Part shown: positions 8,304 through 15,190 of the stretch, piece after piece
Layout: each line of letters begins with the position of its first letter
Numbering within the stretch: position 1 is the stretch's first letter
Assembly: GCF_020991415.1 (NCBI RefSeq)
Contig: NZ_JAJMOY010000003.1
Coordinates: 310,001-374,000 of the forward strand
DNA from: Flavobacterium sp. ENC
Lineage (GTDB): Bacteria > Bacteroidota > Bacteroidia > Flavobacteriales > Flavobacteriaceae
Direction of reading: 5' to 3'
DNA: 64,000 nt
Notes under the pieces: model-generated
Database searches by the model: none
Seen by the model: the letters and a program-made list of their open reading frames with translations, nothing else
Told to the model about the DNA's origin: nothing
Made by a program: the position numbers and the translations under genes

Positions 8304-8582
8304 TTACAAAATTTGTGTTGTTTTATACACCTGAATCGGAGTAGATACCAGTGCTTCGCTTTGTGCAATAAAATCAAGTAAATACGATTGATTGTTGTGT
8401 AGGTCAAGTCCCGGCTGATCTTGCCACTCTTCCCAGAGAATAAAAACATTTTCGGACTGGTGCAGATCGTAACGTACGCAGGCCGTTTCTTTTCTGGTTT
8501 CGGTCACCAAATGATTCAGCATGTCTTGTAGTTTTTCAGCATGTTCTGCTTTGCTGTTGAAAATTGCTGTAATTGAAATCAT
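8304..8582 (-). CDS. Antibiotic biosynthesis monooxygenase (ABM) family protein
   Basis: 92 residues, typical for a single dimeric alpha/beta-barrel ABM domain (YgiN-like). Visible family features: MISITAIFNSKAEHAEKLQD at the N-terminus, CVRYDLHQSENVFILWEEW in the middle, and LDLHNNQSYLLDFI (the H in the conserved H-x-x-S/T-x-h region). Such small proteins often act as quinol or small-aromatic monooxygenases. It is 3 bp downstream of the NAD(P)H reductase gene on the same strand, so the two are surely co-transcribed, which fits a quinone redox pair like MdaB-YgiN of E. coli. Confidence 0.9.
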   Translation of the reverse strand: MISITAIFNSKAEHAEKLQDMLNHLVTETRKETACVRYDLHQSENVFILWEEWQDQPGLDLHNNQSYLLDFIAQSEALVSTPIQVYKTTQIL

Positions 8583-8585
8583 GAT

Positions 8586-9191
8586 TTATAAATTTTTAAA
8601 AGTTGCTTCTAAATGTCTTGTGTAATCTTGTTTAAAGATGCTAATGTTTTCCGCGGTCGCACCTTTTTCAACATCGTGAAAATGAAAGCTGTTCAGTTTT
8701 TCCATTCCTGTAAATTTGTTCATTTTGTGAAAACCAAACATGGCACCGTCATCCACAGAAGTTTCTTCGAAGAATTCCCCCGGTAAGGTAAAAGCTGTCT
8801 TCGGAGCATTCCAGCTTGTGGTCAGCATATATTTTCGGCCGTGTAAAAGCCCGCCGGTTCCGTAATTGATATCCGGATTGACGCGGCTTCTTCCGTCACT
8901 TTTATAAATTCCGTTGTTGTGTCCCTGTGTAAAAACATCATCAATGTATTTTTTGAAGAGATTCGGTAACTGAAACCACCAAACAGGCGTATGATAGATA
9001 ATTACATCTGCCCAGACGAATTTTTCCACCTCTTCCTGAAGGTTGATTTCGTTGTTGATATTGGTCGTTTTTATTTCGTAATTGTTGTTTTGGGAAAGAA
9101 ATTCAGTTGTCCAGTCCTGAACTGTCTGGTTGAATTTCCCGCCTGAATGAGCAAATTTTTGCCCGCCGTTGATGATAAATATGTTCTTCAT
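8586..9191 (-). CDS. NAD(P)H-dependent quinone oxidoreductase, MdaB-like
   Basis: 201 residues with a flavodoxin-like fold (Pfam Flavodoxin_2 type). Motifs include IINGGQKFAHSGGKFNQTV at the start, the WADVIIYHTPVWWFQLPNLF segment (close to the MdaB/KefF family) and LTTSWNAPKTAF. It probably reduces quinones with two electrons using FAD or FMN. Its neighbour, the ABM protein, starts 3 bp downstream; in E. coli the functional pair MdaB/YgiN forms a quinone redox cycle. The upstream gene is an aldo/keto reductase, so this small set looks like a detoxification group for electrophiles. Confidence 0.9.
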   Translation of the reverse strand: MKNIFIINGGQKFAHSGGKFNQTVQDWTTEFLSQNNNYEIKTTNINNEINLQEEVEKFVWADVIIYHTPVWWFQLPNLFKKYIDDVFTQGHNNGIYKSDGRSRVNPDINYGTGGLLHGRKYMLTTSWNAPKTAFTLPGEFFEETSVDDGAMFGFHKMNKFTGMEKLNSFHFHDVEKGATAENISIFKQDYTRHLEATFKNL

Positions 9192-9223
9192 AATGTAAAT
9201 GTTCTGCTGTATTTGTAAGGTTG

Positions 9224-9297
9224 TGTGAGGGATAGAGGCGGTATCCTTTTTTTGAGGAACGAAAAAAAAGATATAGCCGAAAGCCCGACCCGAAGGG
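9224..9297. repeat. Imperfect inverted repeat, family B, copy 1
   Basis: A left arm ending GGCGGTATCCTTTTTTT (about 9226-9253) and a right arm beginning AAAAAAAAGATATAGCCGAAAGCCC (about 9262-9286) are imperfect inverses. The pattern (GATAG, then GCGGTATCCTTTT) recurs at 28672-28748. It fills the 123-bp spacer between the aldo/keto reductase and MdaB-like genes. Confidence 0.55.
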
Positions 9298-9314
9298 ACA
9301 CACCCAAATTATTA

Positions 9315-10298
9315 TTATAGTTTAGAAATGGCCTGATTGATGAATTCCAATTCGGAAACGGATAGGTCGAAATGCATTGCTTTGGCATTCGATATTGCCT
9401 GTTCTGCATTTCTTGCTCCGGCCAGCACTATGGTAATGCCTTTTTGTAAAGTAGTCCAGCGTAAAACCAACTGCGCTAAACTTGCTTCTTTGTCGTGTGC
9501 TAAGGAACTTAATTCTTCGACTAAAGTTTTTACTTTCTGAAGATCGAACTGACCGAAATACCCATTTCGGTGATCGTTGTCTTTTAGTTTGCTGTCGGTA
9601 AAATATTTTCCGGTCAGTAATCCTCTTTCCATAGGGCTGTACGCAATGATTCCGATATTTTGGGCAACTGTAAGCGGAACCAGATCAGCTTCGATACTGC
9701 GATTCAGCATGCTGTAGGAAACCTGATTGGAGGCCAGCTGGATGGTTTTTTGTGCTTCTTCCAATTGGGAAACGCTGTAATTACAAACTCCCGCAGCCCT
9801 GATTTTTCCTTGTCGGATCAGTAAGTCCATCGTTTCCATGGTTTCGTGAATAGGAGTAGTGGCGTCGGGCCAGTGAATTTGCAATAAATCAATATAATCG
9901 GTTTTAAGTCTTTTCAGGCTTTCTTCGACTTCTTTGATGATGTTTTCTCTGGAAGCGAATTTGTATACCGGTATTTTTTTTCCGTTGTCATCGGCGTCAA
10001 AGAAAAATTCCCCTCTGCCGTTATTGCTTCCGTCCCACACTAAACCAAATTTGGTCAGCAGCTGCACTTTTGAGCGGTCCTGTGTTTTTAAAGCTTCACC
10101 AATCATTTCTTCGCTTAAACCAAATCCGTAGAAAGGAGCGGTGTCTAAAGTGGTGACGCCATTGTCAATTGAAGCGTGAATGGAGTCGATTGAATCCTTT
10201 TTTTCGTTTCCACCCCACATGTTTCCGCCAATTGCAAATGCGCCGTATGTAATGGCTGATAATTCGAGTTCGGTAGTACCTAATTTTCTATATTCCAT
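9315..10298 (-). CDS. Aldo/keto reductase
   Basis: 327 residues from the ATG at 10298. A longer frame reaches 10334, but the predicted -7 element at 10339-10332 would leave that start at or before the transcription start. Family features: MEYRKLGTTELELSAITYGA; the catalytic Asp/Tyr region (GVTTLDTAPFYGFGLSE, Tyr in APFYG); LLTKFGLVW (catalytic Lys); YIDLLQIHWPD (His). An NADPH-dependent carbonyl reductase of the AKR superfamily. The gene is divergent from an AraC regulator 119 bp away and upstream of two other redox genes; regulation by that AraC protein is a reasonable guess. Confidence 0.93.
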   Translation of the reverse strand: MEYRKLGTTELELSAITYGAFAIGGNMWGGNEKKDSIDSIHASIDNGVTTLDTAPFYGFGLSEEMIGEALKTQDRSKVQLLTKFGLVWDGSNNGRGEFFFDADDNGKKIPVYKFASRENIIKEVEESLKRLKTDYIDLLQIHWPDATTPIHETMETMDLLIRQGKIRAAGVCNYSVSQLEEAQKTIQLASNQVSYSMLNRSIEADLVPLTVAQNIGIIAYSPMERGLLTGKYFTDSKLKDNDHRNGYFGQFDLQKVKTLVEELSSLAHDKEASLAQLVLRWTTLQKGITIVLAGARNAEQAISNAKAMHFDLSVSELEFINQAISKL

Positions 10299-10331
10299 GT
10301 TGTTGTATTTTGTGCTTAAAAAATTATGGAG

Positions 10332-10339
10332 CAAAATTA
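10332..10339 (-). promoter_or_regulatory. -7 element of the aldo/keto reductase promoter
   Basis: TAATTTTG on the minus strand matches TANNTTTG and would start transcription near 10325, 27 nt before the ATG at 10298. It lies back-to-back with the araC-type promoter at 10361-10393. Confidence 0.5.
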
Positions 10340-10360
10340 TACCATTTTTACAACCTTTAA

Positions 10361-10393
10361 TTTGTATATATTTGTGTTTTTTAGGTATATTTG
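10361..10393 (+). promoter_or_regulatory. Double -7 promoter of the AraC-type gene
   Basis: TATATTTG occurs twice, at 10367-10374 and 10386-10393, 19 bp apart. TTTG at 10361-10364 is correctly spaced (about 21 bp) as the -33 element for the second. Transcription from the second copy would start near 10402, with a 16-nt leader. The duplicate may give two starts or reflect a local duplication. Confidence 0.55.
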
Positions 10394-10417
10394 CAGCCGC
10401 AATCTAAATTCATCTAC

Positions 10418-11263
10418 ATGAAAAAAGAAAATTTATACGAACCGTTTACGGTTTCATTTGAGACACTGGAGGAATATCCGGATGTTGGAGATCGTCATAA
10501 TTTTTTTGAACTGGTCTATATTTTAGAAGGTACCGGCTCACAATGTATCAACAAAAATATTTTCACTTACGATGCGGGGCATATGTTTTTGCTGACGCCT
10601 GAAGACTGTCATAATTTTACTATTGAAACCCAAACGACCTTTTTCTTTTTGCGGTTTAATGATATTTACCTGAAGGATTCGAGTTTGCAAAATGAAAACA
10701 TTCAGCGTTTGGAATACATACTTCAAAATGCGAATCATCAGCCGGGCTGTATCTTAAAACTGGATTCAGATAAGTGCCTGGTAAAAGTGATGATCGAAGC
10801 GATTATGCGCGAACATCAGAATAAAGATGTGTATAATAAGGAACTGATTCAGCAATTGGTCAATACGCTAATTATTATTGTAGCCAGAAATATTGCGAAA
10901 TACCTGCCGGAACAGGTCAATATTGGCTGTGAGGCAAAAGCGATGGATATCCTGCAATACATTCAGAACAATATTTATTATCCGGAACGAATAAAAGCGG
11001 AATCGCTTAGTGAGTATTTTGGAATTTCGAATACGTATTTAGGGCGTTATTTTAAGAAACACGCTAACGAAACGATGCAGCAATATATTAGTAATTATAA
11101 AACGAAATTAATCGAACACCGTTTGCAGTTTAGTGAAAAACGCATCAACGAAATTGCGTATGAATTTGGTTTTACGGATGAAAGCCATTTCAATAAATTT
11201 TTTAAGAAACAGAGAGGAAATAGCCCTTCGGAGTATAGGAAAACGATTCGGATTAGTGCTTAA
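10418..11263 (+). CDS. AraC family transcriptional regulator
   Basis: 281 residues starting at the ATG at 10418, chosen because the first in-frame ATG-like codon upstream lies at the predicted promoter. The N-terminal half is a cupin-type sensing domain (RHNFFELVYILEGTGSQCIN; LLTPEDCHNF). The C-terminal 100 residues hold two helix-turn-helix motifs (SLSEYFGISNTYLGRYFKKH; INEIAYEFGFTDESHFNKFF). It likely senses a small molecule and controls the divergent aldo/keto reductase gene. The ligand is unknown. Confidence 0.92.
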   Translation: MKKENLYEPFTVSFETLEEYPDVGDRHNFFELVYILEGTGSQCINKNIFTYDAGHMFLLTPEDCHNFTIETQTTFFFLRFNDIYLKDSSLQNENIQRLEYILQNANHQPGCILKLDSDKCLVKVMIEAIMREHQNKDVYNKELIQQLVNTLIIIVARNIAKYLPEQVNIGCEAKAMDILQYIQNNIYYPERIKAESLSEYFGISNTYLGRYFKKHANETMQQYISNYKTKLIEHRLQFSEKRINEIAYEFGFTDESHFNKFFKKQRGNSPSEYRKTIRISA

Positions 11264-11269
11264 GGTTTT

Positions 11270-11380
11270 GCCACGAATTGCCACGAATTGCCCGAATTTT
11301 CTCGAATTTGATTTTTGTCACAGATTGATGGATTGGAAATGATTTAAAAAAATCTGTGTTAATCTGTGTAATCAGTGGCT
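11270..11380. repeat. CACGAATTGC / CACAGATT repeat block
   Basis: Direct repeats of GCCACGAATTG lie at about 11270-11290. An inverted pair follows: CACAGATT at 11319-11326 against AATCTGTG at 11351-11358 and again at 11361-11368. Word content is shared with the repeats at 5.8, 7.2 and 8.2 kb. No coding sequence. Confidence 0.55.
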
Positions 11381-11430
11381 AAATAATTAATGCGTAAAAT
11401 TAAAACGCGGATGACACGGCTTTAAAATTC

Positions 11431-11499
11431 TCCCGTAGATTTAGCTGATTTGGCAGATTTTCTCTTTATAGATCTGCGTGATCTGCAAAATCTGCGGGA
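11431..11499. terminator. Large imperfect hairpin between convergent genes
   Basis: Arms 11431-11459 and 11471-11499 (TCCCGTAGATTT against AAATCTGCGGGA at the ends) pair imperfectly over about 29 bp. It sits 6 bp beyond the stop of the NlpC/P60 gene and 170 bp beyond the AraC gene, so it could serve both as a transcription barrier. Only short T-runs follow. Confidence 0.45.
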
Positions 11500-11504
11500 A
11501 AAAA

Positions 11505-12266
11505 TTAAATAATTTTCTTGATTACCCTGAGGTTATGTGTGTGTTTATTCAATTCAGGATTGTAAATTCCTAAGTGGTCTAAACGGTCAATGCGGACTTT
11601 TCCACTGGCGTGAATGATGTAGTTGTTGTCCATAATGATACCCACGTGAATGATTTTCCCTTCTTCATTATCAAAAAAGGCCAGATCACCGGCTTCACTT
11701 TCTTCAATAAAACTCAAAGGTTCTCCCTCAAGCGCCTGTTGTGAGGCATCGCGGTGAATTTTGTAGCCGTTTAGTTTATACACCATTTGTGTAAAACCGG
11801 AACAATCGATTCCGAAAGGGGTTTTTCCGCCCCAAAGGTAAGGTGCATTCAGATACATAAAAGCAGTATTGATCAAGGCACTTTTAGGTTTTATGCCGCT
11901 GGTTTTGGTTCCTTCAAAATCAAAATTAGAGGTATTGATTTCGCTGTTATTCAAAAAAGACAAAGAAGCACCAAGCGGAATGGGTAATAATAGATTTTCC
12001 GGCGCACTGATATAGTCAATTAAATCGGCATTCAGAATAATGGCTTCATTGCTTAATTGCTTATAATTGGCCTCCGAAATAACCTGATATTGTTTGGAAT
12101 CTACCCAGCCTTCATAGTCATCGAACTGAATTTTTATTCGCGCCCATTGGTTTTGACGTTCTATTATTTCGATGTGCTCGCCAAACAAAAGTTGTGTAAC
12201 GATTTCGCTTCGGTCACTTGGTTCAGCTCGAACAGGTACTATGGCAAGGTTGCAAATTCCGAACAT
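11505..12266 (-). CDS. NlpC/P60 (C40) peptidase with SH3 domains
   Basis: 253 residues. The N-terminal half (about 1-125) resembles bacterial SH3 domains (VPVRAEPSDRSEIVTQLLFG at the start). The C-terminal half is an NlpC/P60 papain-like peptidase with catalytic Cys in GIDCSGFTQMVYKL, His in KIIHVGIIMDNNYIIHASG and a further polar residue in HASG. There is no signal peptide, as in cytoplasmic YkfC-type gamma-D-glutamyl-L-diamino-acid endopeptidases that recycle cell-wall peptides. Role by family: cleavage of muropeptides between D-Glu and the diamino acid. It lies 68 bp downstream of the thiolase gene on the same strand, with a hairpin between. Confidence 0.9.
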   Translation of the reverse strand: MFGICNLAIVPVRAEPSDRSEIVTQLLFGEHIEIIERQNQWARIKIQFDDYEGWVDSKQYQVISEANYKQLSNEAIILNADLIDYISAPENLLLPIPLGASLSFLNNSEINTSNFDFEGTKTSGIKPKSALINTAFMYLNAPYLWGGKTPFGIDCSGFTQMVYKLNGYKIHRDASQQALEGEPLSFIEESEAGDLAFFDNEEGKIIHVGIIMDNNYIIHASGKVRIDRLDHLGIYNPELNKHTHNLRVIKKII

Positions 12267-12289
12267 TTAGGGTAATTTATAAGATGAAA

Positions 12290-12322
12290 TCAGGAGTTAT
12301 TTCTATTTGAAACAACTCCTGA
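12290..12322 (-). terminator. Hairpin after the thiolase gene
   Basis: TCAGGAGTT at 12290-12298 pairs with AACTCCTGA at 12314-12322. It starts 13 bp beyond the thiolase stop on the minus strand. The T-run is weak, so partial read-through into the peptidase gene is possible. Confidence 0.45.
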
Positions 12323-12334
12323 AATAATATAGTT

Positions 12335-13513
12335 TTAAGCTCTTTCGATAACAATTGCCGAAGCACCGCCACCACCGTTGCAAATGGCTGCAGCACCGGT
12401 TTTAGCATTGTTTTGTTCTAAGACATTTAATAAAGTTACGATAATTCTCGCTCCTGAACATCCAAGAGGGTGACCTAATGAAACGGCACCACCATTTACG
12501 TTTACTTTGTCGTTATCAAGACCAAGAATTTTTGAATTGGCCAATCCAACTACCGCAAAAGCTTCGTTGAATTCGAAATAATCCACATCGCCAATGGCAA
12601 TTCCTGCTTTGTCTAATGCTTTTGGTAATGCTTTTGCCGGGCTTGTGGTAAACCATTTTGGTTCCTGTGCAGCATCGGCGTAGCCTTTTATGTAAGCCAG
12701 AGGTTTTAATCCAAGGGCGATTGCTTTTTCTTCAGACATTAAAACCAATGCAGCAGCTCCGTCATTGATGGTCGAGGCATTTGCAGCAGTAACCGTTCCG
12801 TCTTTTGTAAAAACGGCAGCCAGAGAAGGTATTTTGTCCAGTTTTACATTGGTGTATTCTTCGTCTTTGGAAACTATAACAGGTTCTCCGCGTCTTTGCG
12901 GAACTTCGACCGGTACAATTTCATTGTCAAATTTTCCGGCATCCCATGCTTTGGCGCTTCTTTCGTACGACTGAATGGCAAAATTATCCTGTTCTTCACG
13001 AGTAATTTTGTACTCTGATGCACATAAGTCAGCGCAAACTCCCATTGCGTTGTTATCGTAAGCATCTGTCAAACCATCTTTTTGCATTCCGTCCAGCATG
13101 GTAGCAGGACCAAATTTGTTTCCGTTACGCATTTGTACGTAGTGCGGGATCAGGCTCATGTTTTCCATTCCTCCGGCGACTACAATTTCAGCATCTCCGC
13201 AGGCAATAGCCTGAGCGGCGAACATTACAGCTTTCATTCCGGAAGCACAAACTTTGTTTACGGTTGTAGCCGCAACTTCTTCAGACAAACCGGCAAAAAG
13301 TGCCGCCTGACGTGCAGGTGCTTGTCCAACTCCGGCTTGAACTACGTTCCCCATGAAAACTTCATCAACTAATTTTGGGTCCAGGTTAATTTTTTGAAGG
13401 GCTCCTTTTATAGCGGCAGCGCCTAATTTTGGTGCGGGTACGGTAGATAAACCTCCCATGAAACTTCCGATAGGTGTTCTAACGGCAGAAACGATAACAA
13501 CTCTTTTGTTCAT
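12335..13513 (-). CDS. Acetyl-CoA C-acetyltransferase (thiolase)
   Basis: 392 residues, the length of the thiolase II (AtoB/PhaA) group. The active-site Cys of the loop is in NKVCASGMKAV (near residue 88). The C-terminal motifs NGGAVSLGHPLGCSGAR and AAICNGGGGASA give the second Cys and the His. It catalyses condensation of two acetyl-CoA or the reverse cleavage of acetoacetyl-CoA, in the cytoplasm. No other beta-oxidation genes are adjacent. A palindrome overlapping its promoter suggests repression by a fatty-acid-responsive regulator. A longer-chain thiolase (FadA) is the alternative. Confidence 0.95.
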   Translation of the reverse strand: MNKRVVIVSAVRTPIGSFMGGLSTVPAPKLGAAAIKGALQKINLDPKLVDEVFMGNVVQAGVGQAPARQAALFAGLSEEVAATTVNKVCASGMKAVMFAAQAIACGDAEIVVAGGMENMSLIPHYVQMRNGNKFGPATMLDGMQKDGLTDAYDNNAMGVCADLCASEYKITREEQDNFAIQSYERSAKAWDAGKFDNEIVPVEVPQRRGEPVIVSKDEEYTNVKLDKIPSLAAVFTKDGTVTAANASTINDGAAALVLMSEEKAIALGLKPLAYIKGYADAAQEPKWFTTSPAKALPKALDKAGIAIGDVDYFEFNEAFAVVGLANSKILGLDNDKVNVNGGAVSLGHPLGCSGARIIVTLLNVLEQNNAKTGAAAICNGGGGASAIVIERA

Positions 13514-13538
13514 TTTCTGTTAATATTAGTTAATCAAG

Positions 13539-13570
13539 CAAATTTACGGTTTATTTGAATATATTCAAAT
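13539..13570 (-). promoter_or_regulatory. Thiolase promoter with overlapping 18-bp palindrome
   Basis: On the minus strand TAAATTTG (13546-13539) is the -7 element, and TTG lies 19 bp upstream. The -33 region falls inside a perfect 18-bp palindrome, ATTTGAATATATTCAAAT, at 13553-13570. A dimeric repressor bound there would block the promoter; TetR-type regulators of lipid genes use such sites (inference). Confidence 0.6.
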
Positions 13571-13699
13571 TTTGAGTCAATTTGTATTAATTAGACTGAA
13601 TTTTAAATTTAATATCAATTTTTTGTTAATTCTATTCGTTTGATTGTGAAGTGGTTTAAAAAAAAGATTGAAAAAAGATTAAAAAAAGCACAGAAATAG

Positions 13700-13730
13700 T
13701 TGTGAGATATGGAATGTTGTCTTACATTTG
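13700..13730 (+). promoter_or_regulatory. Promoter of the tRNA operon
   Basis: TTG at 13700-13702, 20 bp, then TACATTTG at 13723-13730: an excellent fit to the Bacteroidota consensus. Transcription would begin near 13738, about 25 nt before tRNA-Ser. Confidence 0.7.
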
Positions 13731-13762
13731 CAACCGCAAAACAGGACACGTTCCTTGAGCTT

Positions 13763-13846
13763 GGAGAGGTGCCAGAGCGGTAATGGAGCAGATTGCTAAT
13801 CTGTCGACGGGTAACCGTCGCCAGGGTTCGAGTCCCTGTCTCTCCG
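13763..13846 (+). tRNA. tRNA-Ser (anticodon GCT)
   Basis: The acceptor stem GGAGAGG pairs with TCTCTCC (one G-T), with discriminator G at 13846. The anticodon loop TTGCTAA gives GCT (AGC/AGU codons). A long class II variable arm (GACGGGTAACCGTC region) and the T-arm GGGTTCGAGTCCC are visible. CCA is not encoded. Confidence 0.95.
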
Positions 13847-13863
13847 CATAATAATTTGCTTTT

Positions 13864-13938
13864 CGGGGTGTAGCGTAGCCCGGTTATCGCGCCTGCTTTG
13901 GGAGCAGGAGGCCGCAGGTTCGAATCCTGCCACCCCGA
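13864..13938 (+). tRNA. tRNA-Pro (anticodon TGG)
   Basis: The acceptor stem CGGGGTG pairs with CACCCCG, with discriminator A at 13938. The anticodon stem-loop CCTGCTTTGGGAGCAGG gives TGG. The T-arm is GCAGGTTCGAATCCTGC. CCA is not encoded. It lies 17 bp after tRNA-Ser. Confidence 0.95.
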
Positions 13939-13946
13939 CTAATTTA

Positions 13947-13978
13947 AGATCACCTGCCTTCTAAGCAGACGGTCGAGG
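13947..13978 (+). pseudogene. tRNA-Arg fragment (anticodon-arm duplicate)
   Basis: This stretch matches the middle of the adjacent tRNA-Arg: CACCTGCCTTCTAAGCAG is identical, and ACGGTCGAGG differs by two bases from GCGGTCGAAG. The 5' acceptor and D arm and the 3' T and acceptor halves are missing. It sits in the 53-bp spacer between tRNA-Pro and tRNA-Arg. Internal deletion of a tandem tRNA-Arg copy or an incomplete duplication would explain it. Confidence 0.75.
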
Positions 13979-13991
13979 AATTAAAAATAAT

Positions 13992-14065
<74 letters not shown>

Positions 14066-14066
14066 C

Positions 14067-14100
14067 AAAAAGCCACTCAATCGAGTGGCTTTTTTGTTTT
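14067..14100 (+). terminator. Intrinsic terminator of the tRNA operon
   Basis: The stem AGCCACTC-AATC-GAGTGGCT (14071-14090) is followed by a run of T. Almost the same stem-loop occurs at 21103-21131. Confidence 0.85.
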
Positions 14101-14169
14101 TATTAGATTTTGTTTTAGTAGTATGTGCCGCTTAATTGTGCTGAGTGATTTCCTTCTTCCGAAATCCGT

Positions 14170-14676
14170 TTAAACCAAGGGTCTTTCTATTCTGAAGTAC
14201 GCCAGCTCTTCTTCATTTCGTGTTAGATTATTTAATCGCTCAAATCCCGCTTTTTGCAGTACATTTTGTGAGCCAGTGTTGTCCAGGGCTGTAATGGCTA
14301 CCACTTCTTTGGTATTTGTATTGGCAAAGCTATATTCCGTTATAGCTCTGCATACTTCAGTAGCAATGCCTTTTCCCCAGTAGGGTTTGCTAAGTACATA
14401 TCCGATTTCTATCTGGCTGGTGTTGTGTACAAAAATGCGGGCAACACAGATTCCTATGAAATTATTACTGACAGTATCGAAGATCGCCCATCGGCTAAGA
14501 TTTTTGTTTTTATAATTTTCAATGAGTTCCTGAAACATCTCCACATATCTTTCCGGTGAAGTTAGAGGAAGGTATTGTGTGACCTCAGTGTCTTTAAAGA
14601 GATCTAAAAATATTTGTTGCTCCTGAGGTAAAAATTCGCGAATAATGATTTCTGGGCTTTGATAAAGAGTGGACAT
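14170..14676 (-). CDS. GNAT family N-acetyltransferase (RimJ/RimL-like)
   Basis: 168 residues with the Acetyltransf_3 organisation: an N-terminal part with FLPLTSPERYVEMFQELIEN, then the acetyl-CoA binding segment IGYVLSKPYWGKGIATEV (the W-G-K-G-I-A version of Q/R-x-x-G-x-G/A), and AITALDNTGSQNVLQKAGFERL (the N-x-x-S/A...KAGF motif of RimJ/L-like enzymes). It probably acetylates a protein N-terminus or a small amine; the substrate is unknown. It is a single gene, convergent with the tRNA operon. Confidence 0.9.
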   Translation of the reverse strand: MSTLYQSPEIIIREFLPQEQQIFLDLFKDTEVTQYLPLTSPERYVEMFQELIENYKNKNLSRWAIFDTVSNNFIGICVARIFVHNTSQIEIGYVLSKPYWGKGIATEVCRAITEYSFANTNTKEVVAITALDNTGSQNVLQKAGFERLNNLTRNEEELAYFRIERPLV

Positions 14677-15190
14677 TCGTTATAGTTGATTAAAATAAAT
14701 TAGGTACGAGTTTTTAAAGTTAACTAAAATTAATTACAGGGTTTTAATGGTTCGACAAAATCATTGAATAGATTTTGATTTAGTACTAATCTTTACCTTC
14801 TCGGAGCCTACTGCTGATGAACTTTTTTAATAAAATTGCAAGACCTGTGTCAATTGCACTATGCTCATCAGTAAAGAAAGAAAAAACTGTTTGTGCACTG
14901 CAATGCTTTATGATCGGAAAGGGACTTGTGCAACGAAGTTAAAATATAATTAATTTTACTGAAGACGCTACCGGTTAAATTTTCTTGCAGGTTGTTTCAA
15001 AATAGAATTAAAAAGAATTTTGAAACAAAAACTGTTTCAAAAAAAGTAAAATAAAGATTCGAAACGATTTTTGTTTCAAGTAAAAAAGTAAGTAAATTTG
15101 AAACAGAGCTAAAATATAAGCCTAAAAGCAGGAGTGATGAAAAAGGAAGAAAATGTTGTTATGGGGTATTAAAAAAAAACGAAATTGAAA
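14677..15190. other. Gene-free stretch with an accessory promoter region
   Basis: 514 bp. The left half (14677-14990) shows nothing I can name. The right half has clustered TGTTTCAAA sites, a -7 element and a short reading frame at 15137-15172 (11 codons, preceded by AGGAG, which is unusual here). That small frame may be a leader peptide or the first codons of a lost gene. Confidence 0.5.
14993..15105. promoter_or_regulatory. Iterated TGTTTCAAA / TTTGAAACA sites with promoter
   Basis: Sites occur at 14993-15003 (TGTTTCAAAAT), 15017-15027 (ATTTTGAAACA, the exact inverse), 15033-15042 (TGTTTCAAAA), 15058-15065 (TTCGAAAC, weak), 15072-15079 (TGTTTCAA) and 15097-15105 (TTTGAAACA). The last overlaps the -7 element TAAATTTG at 15093-15100. 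Six related sites in 113 bp around a promoter suggest cooperative binding by one regulator. The regulator is unknown. Confidence 0.55.

Noticed and set aside
13947..13978. Integrative-element attachment site in the tRNA operon
   Set aside because: The duplicated segment is the anticodon arm, not the 3' end of a tRNA, and there is no integrase or second boundary nearby.
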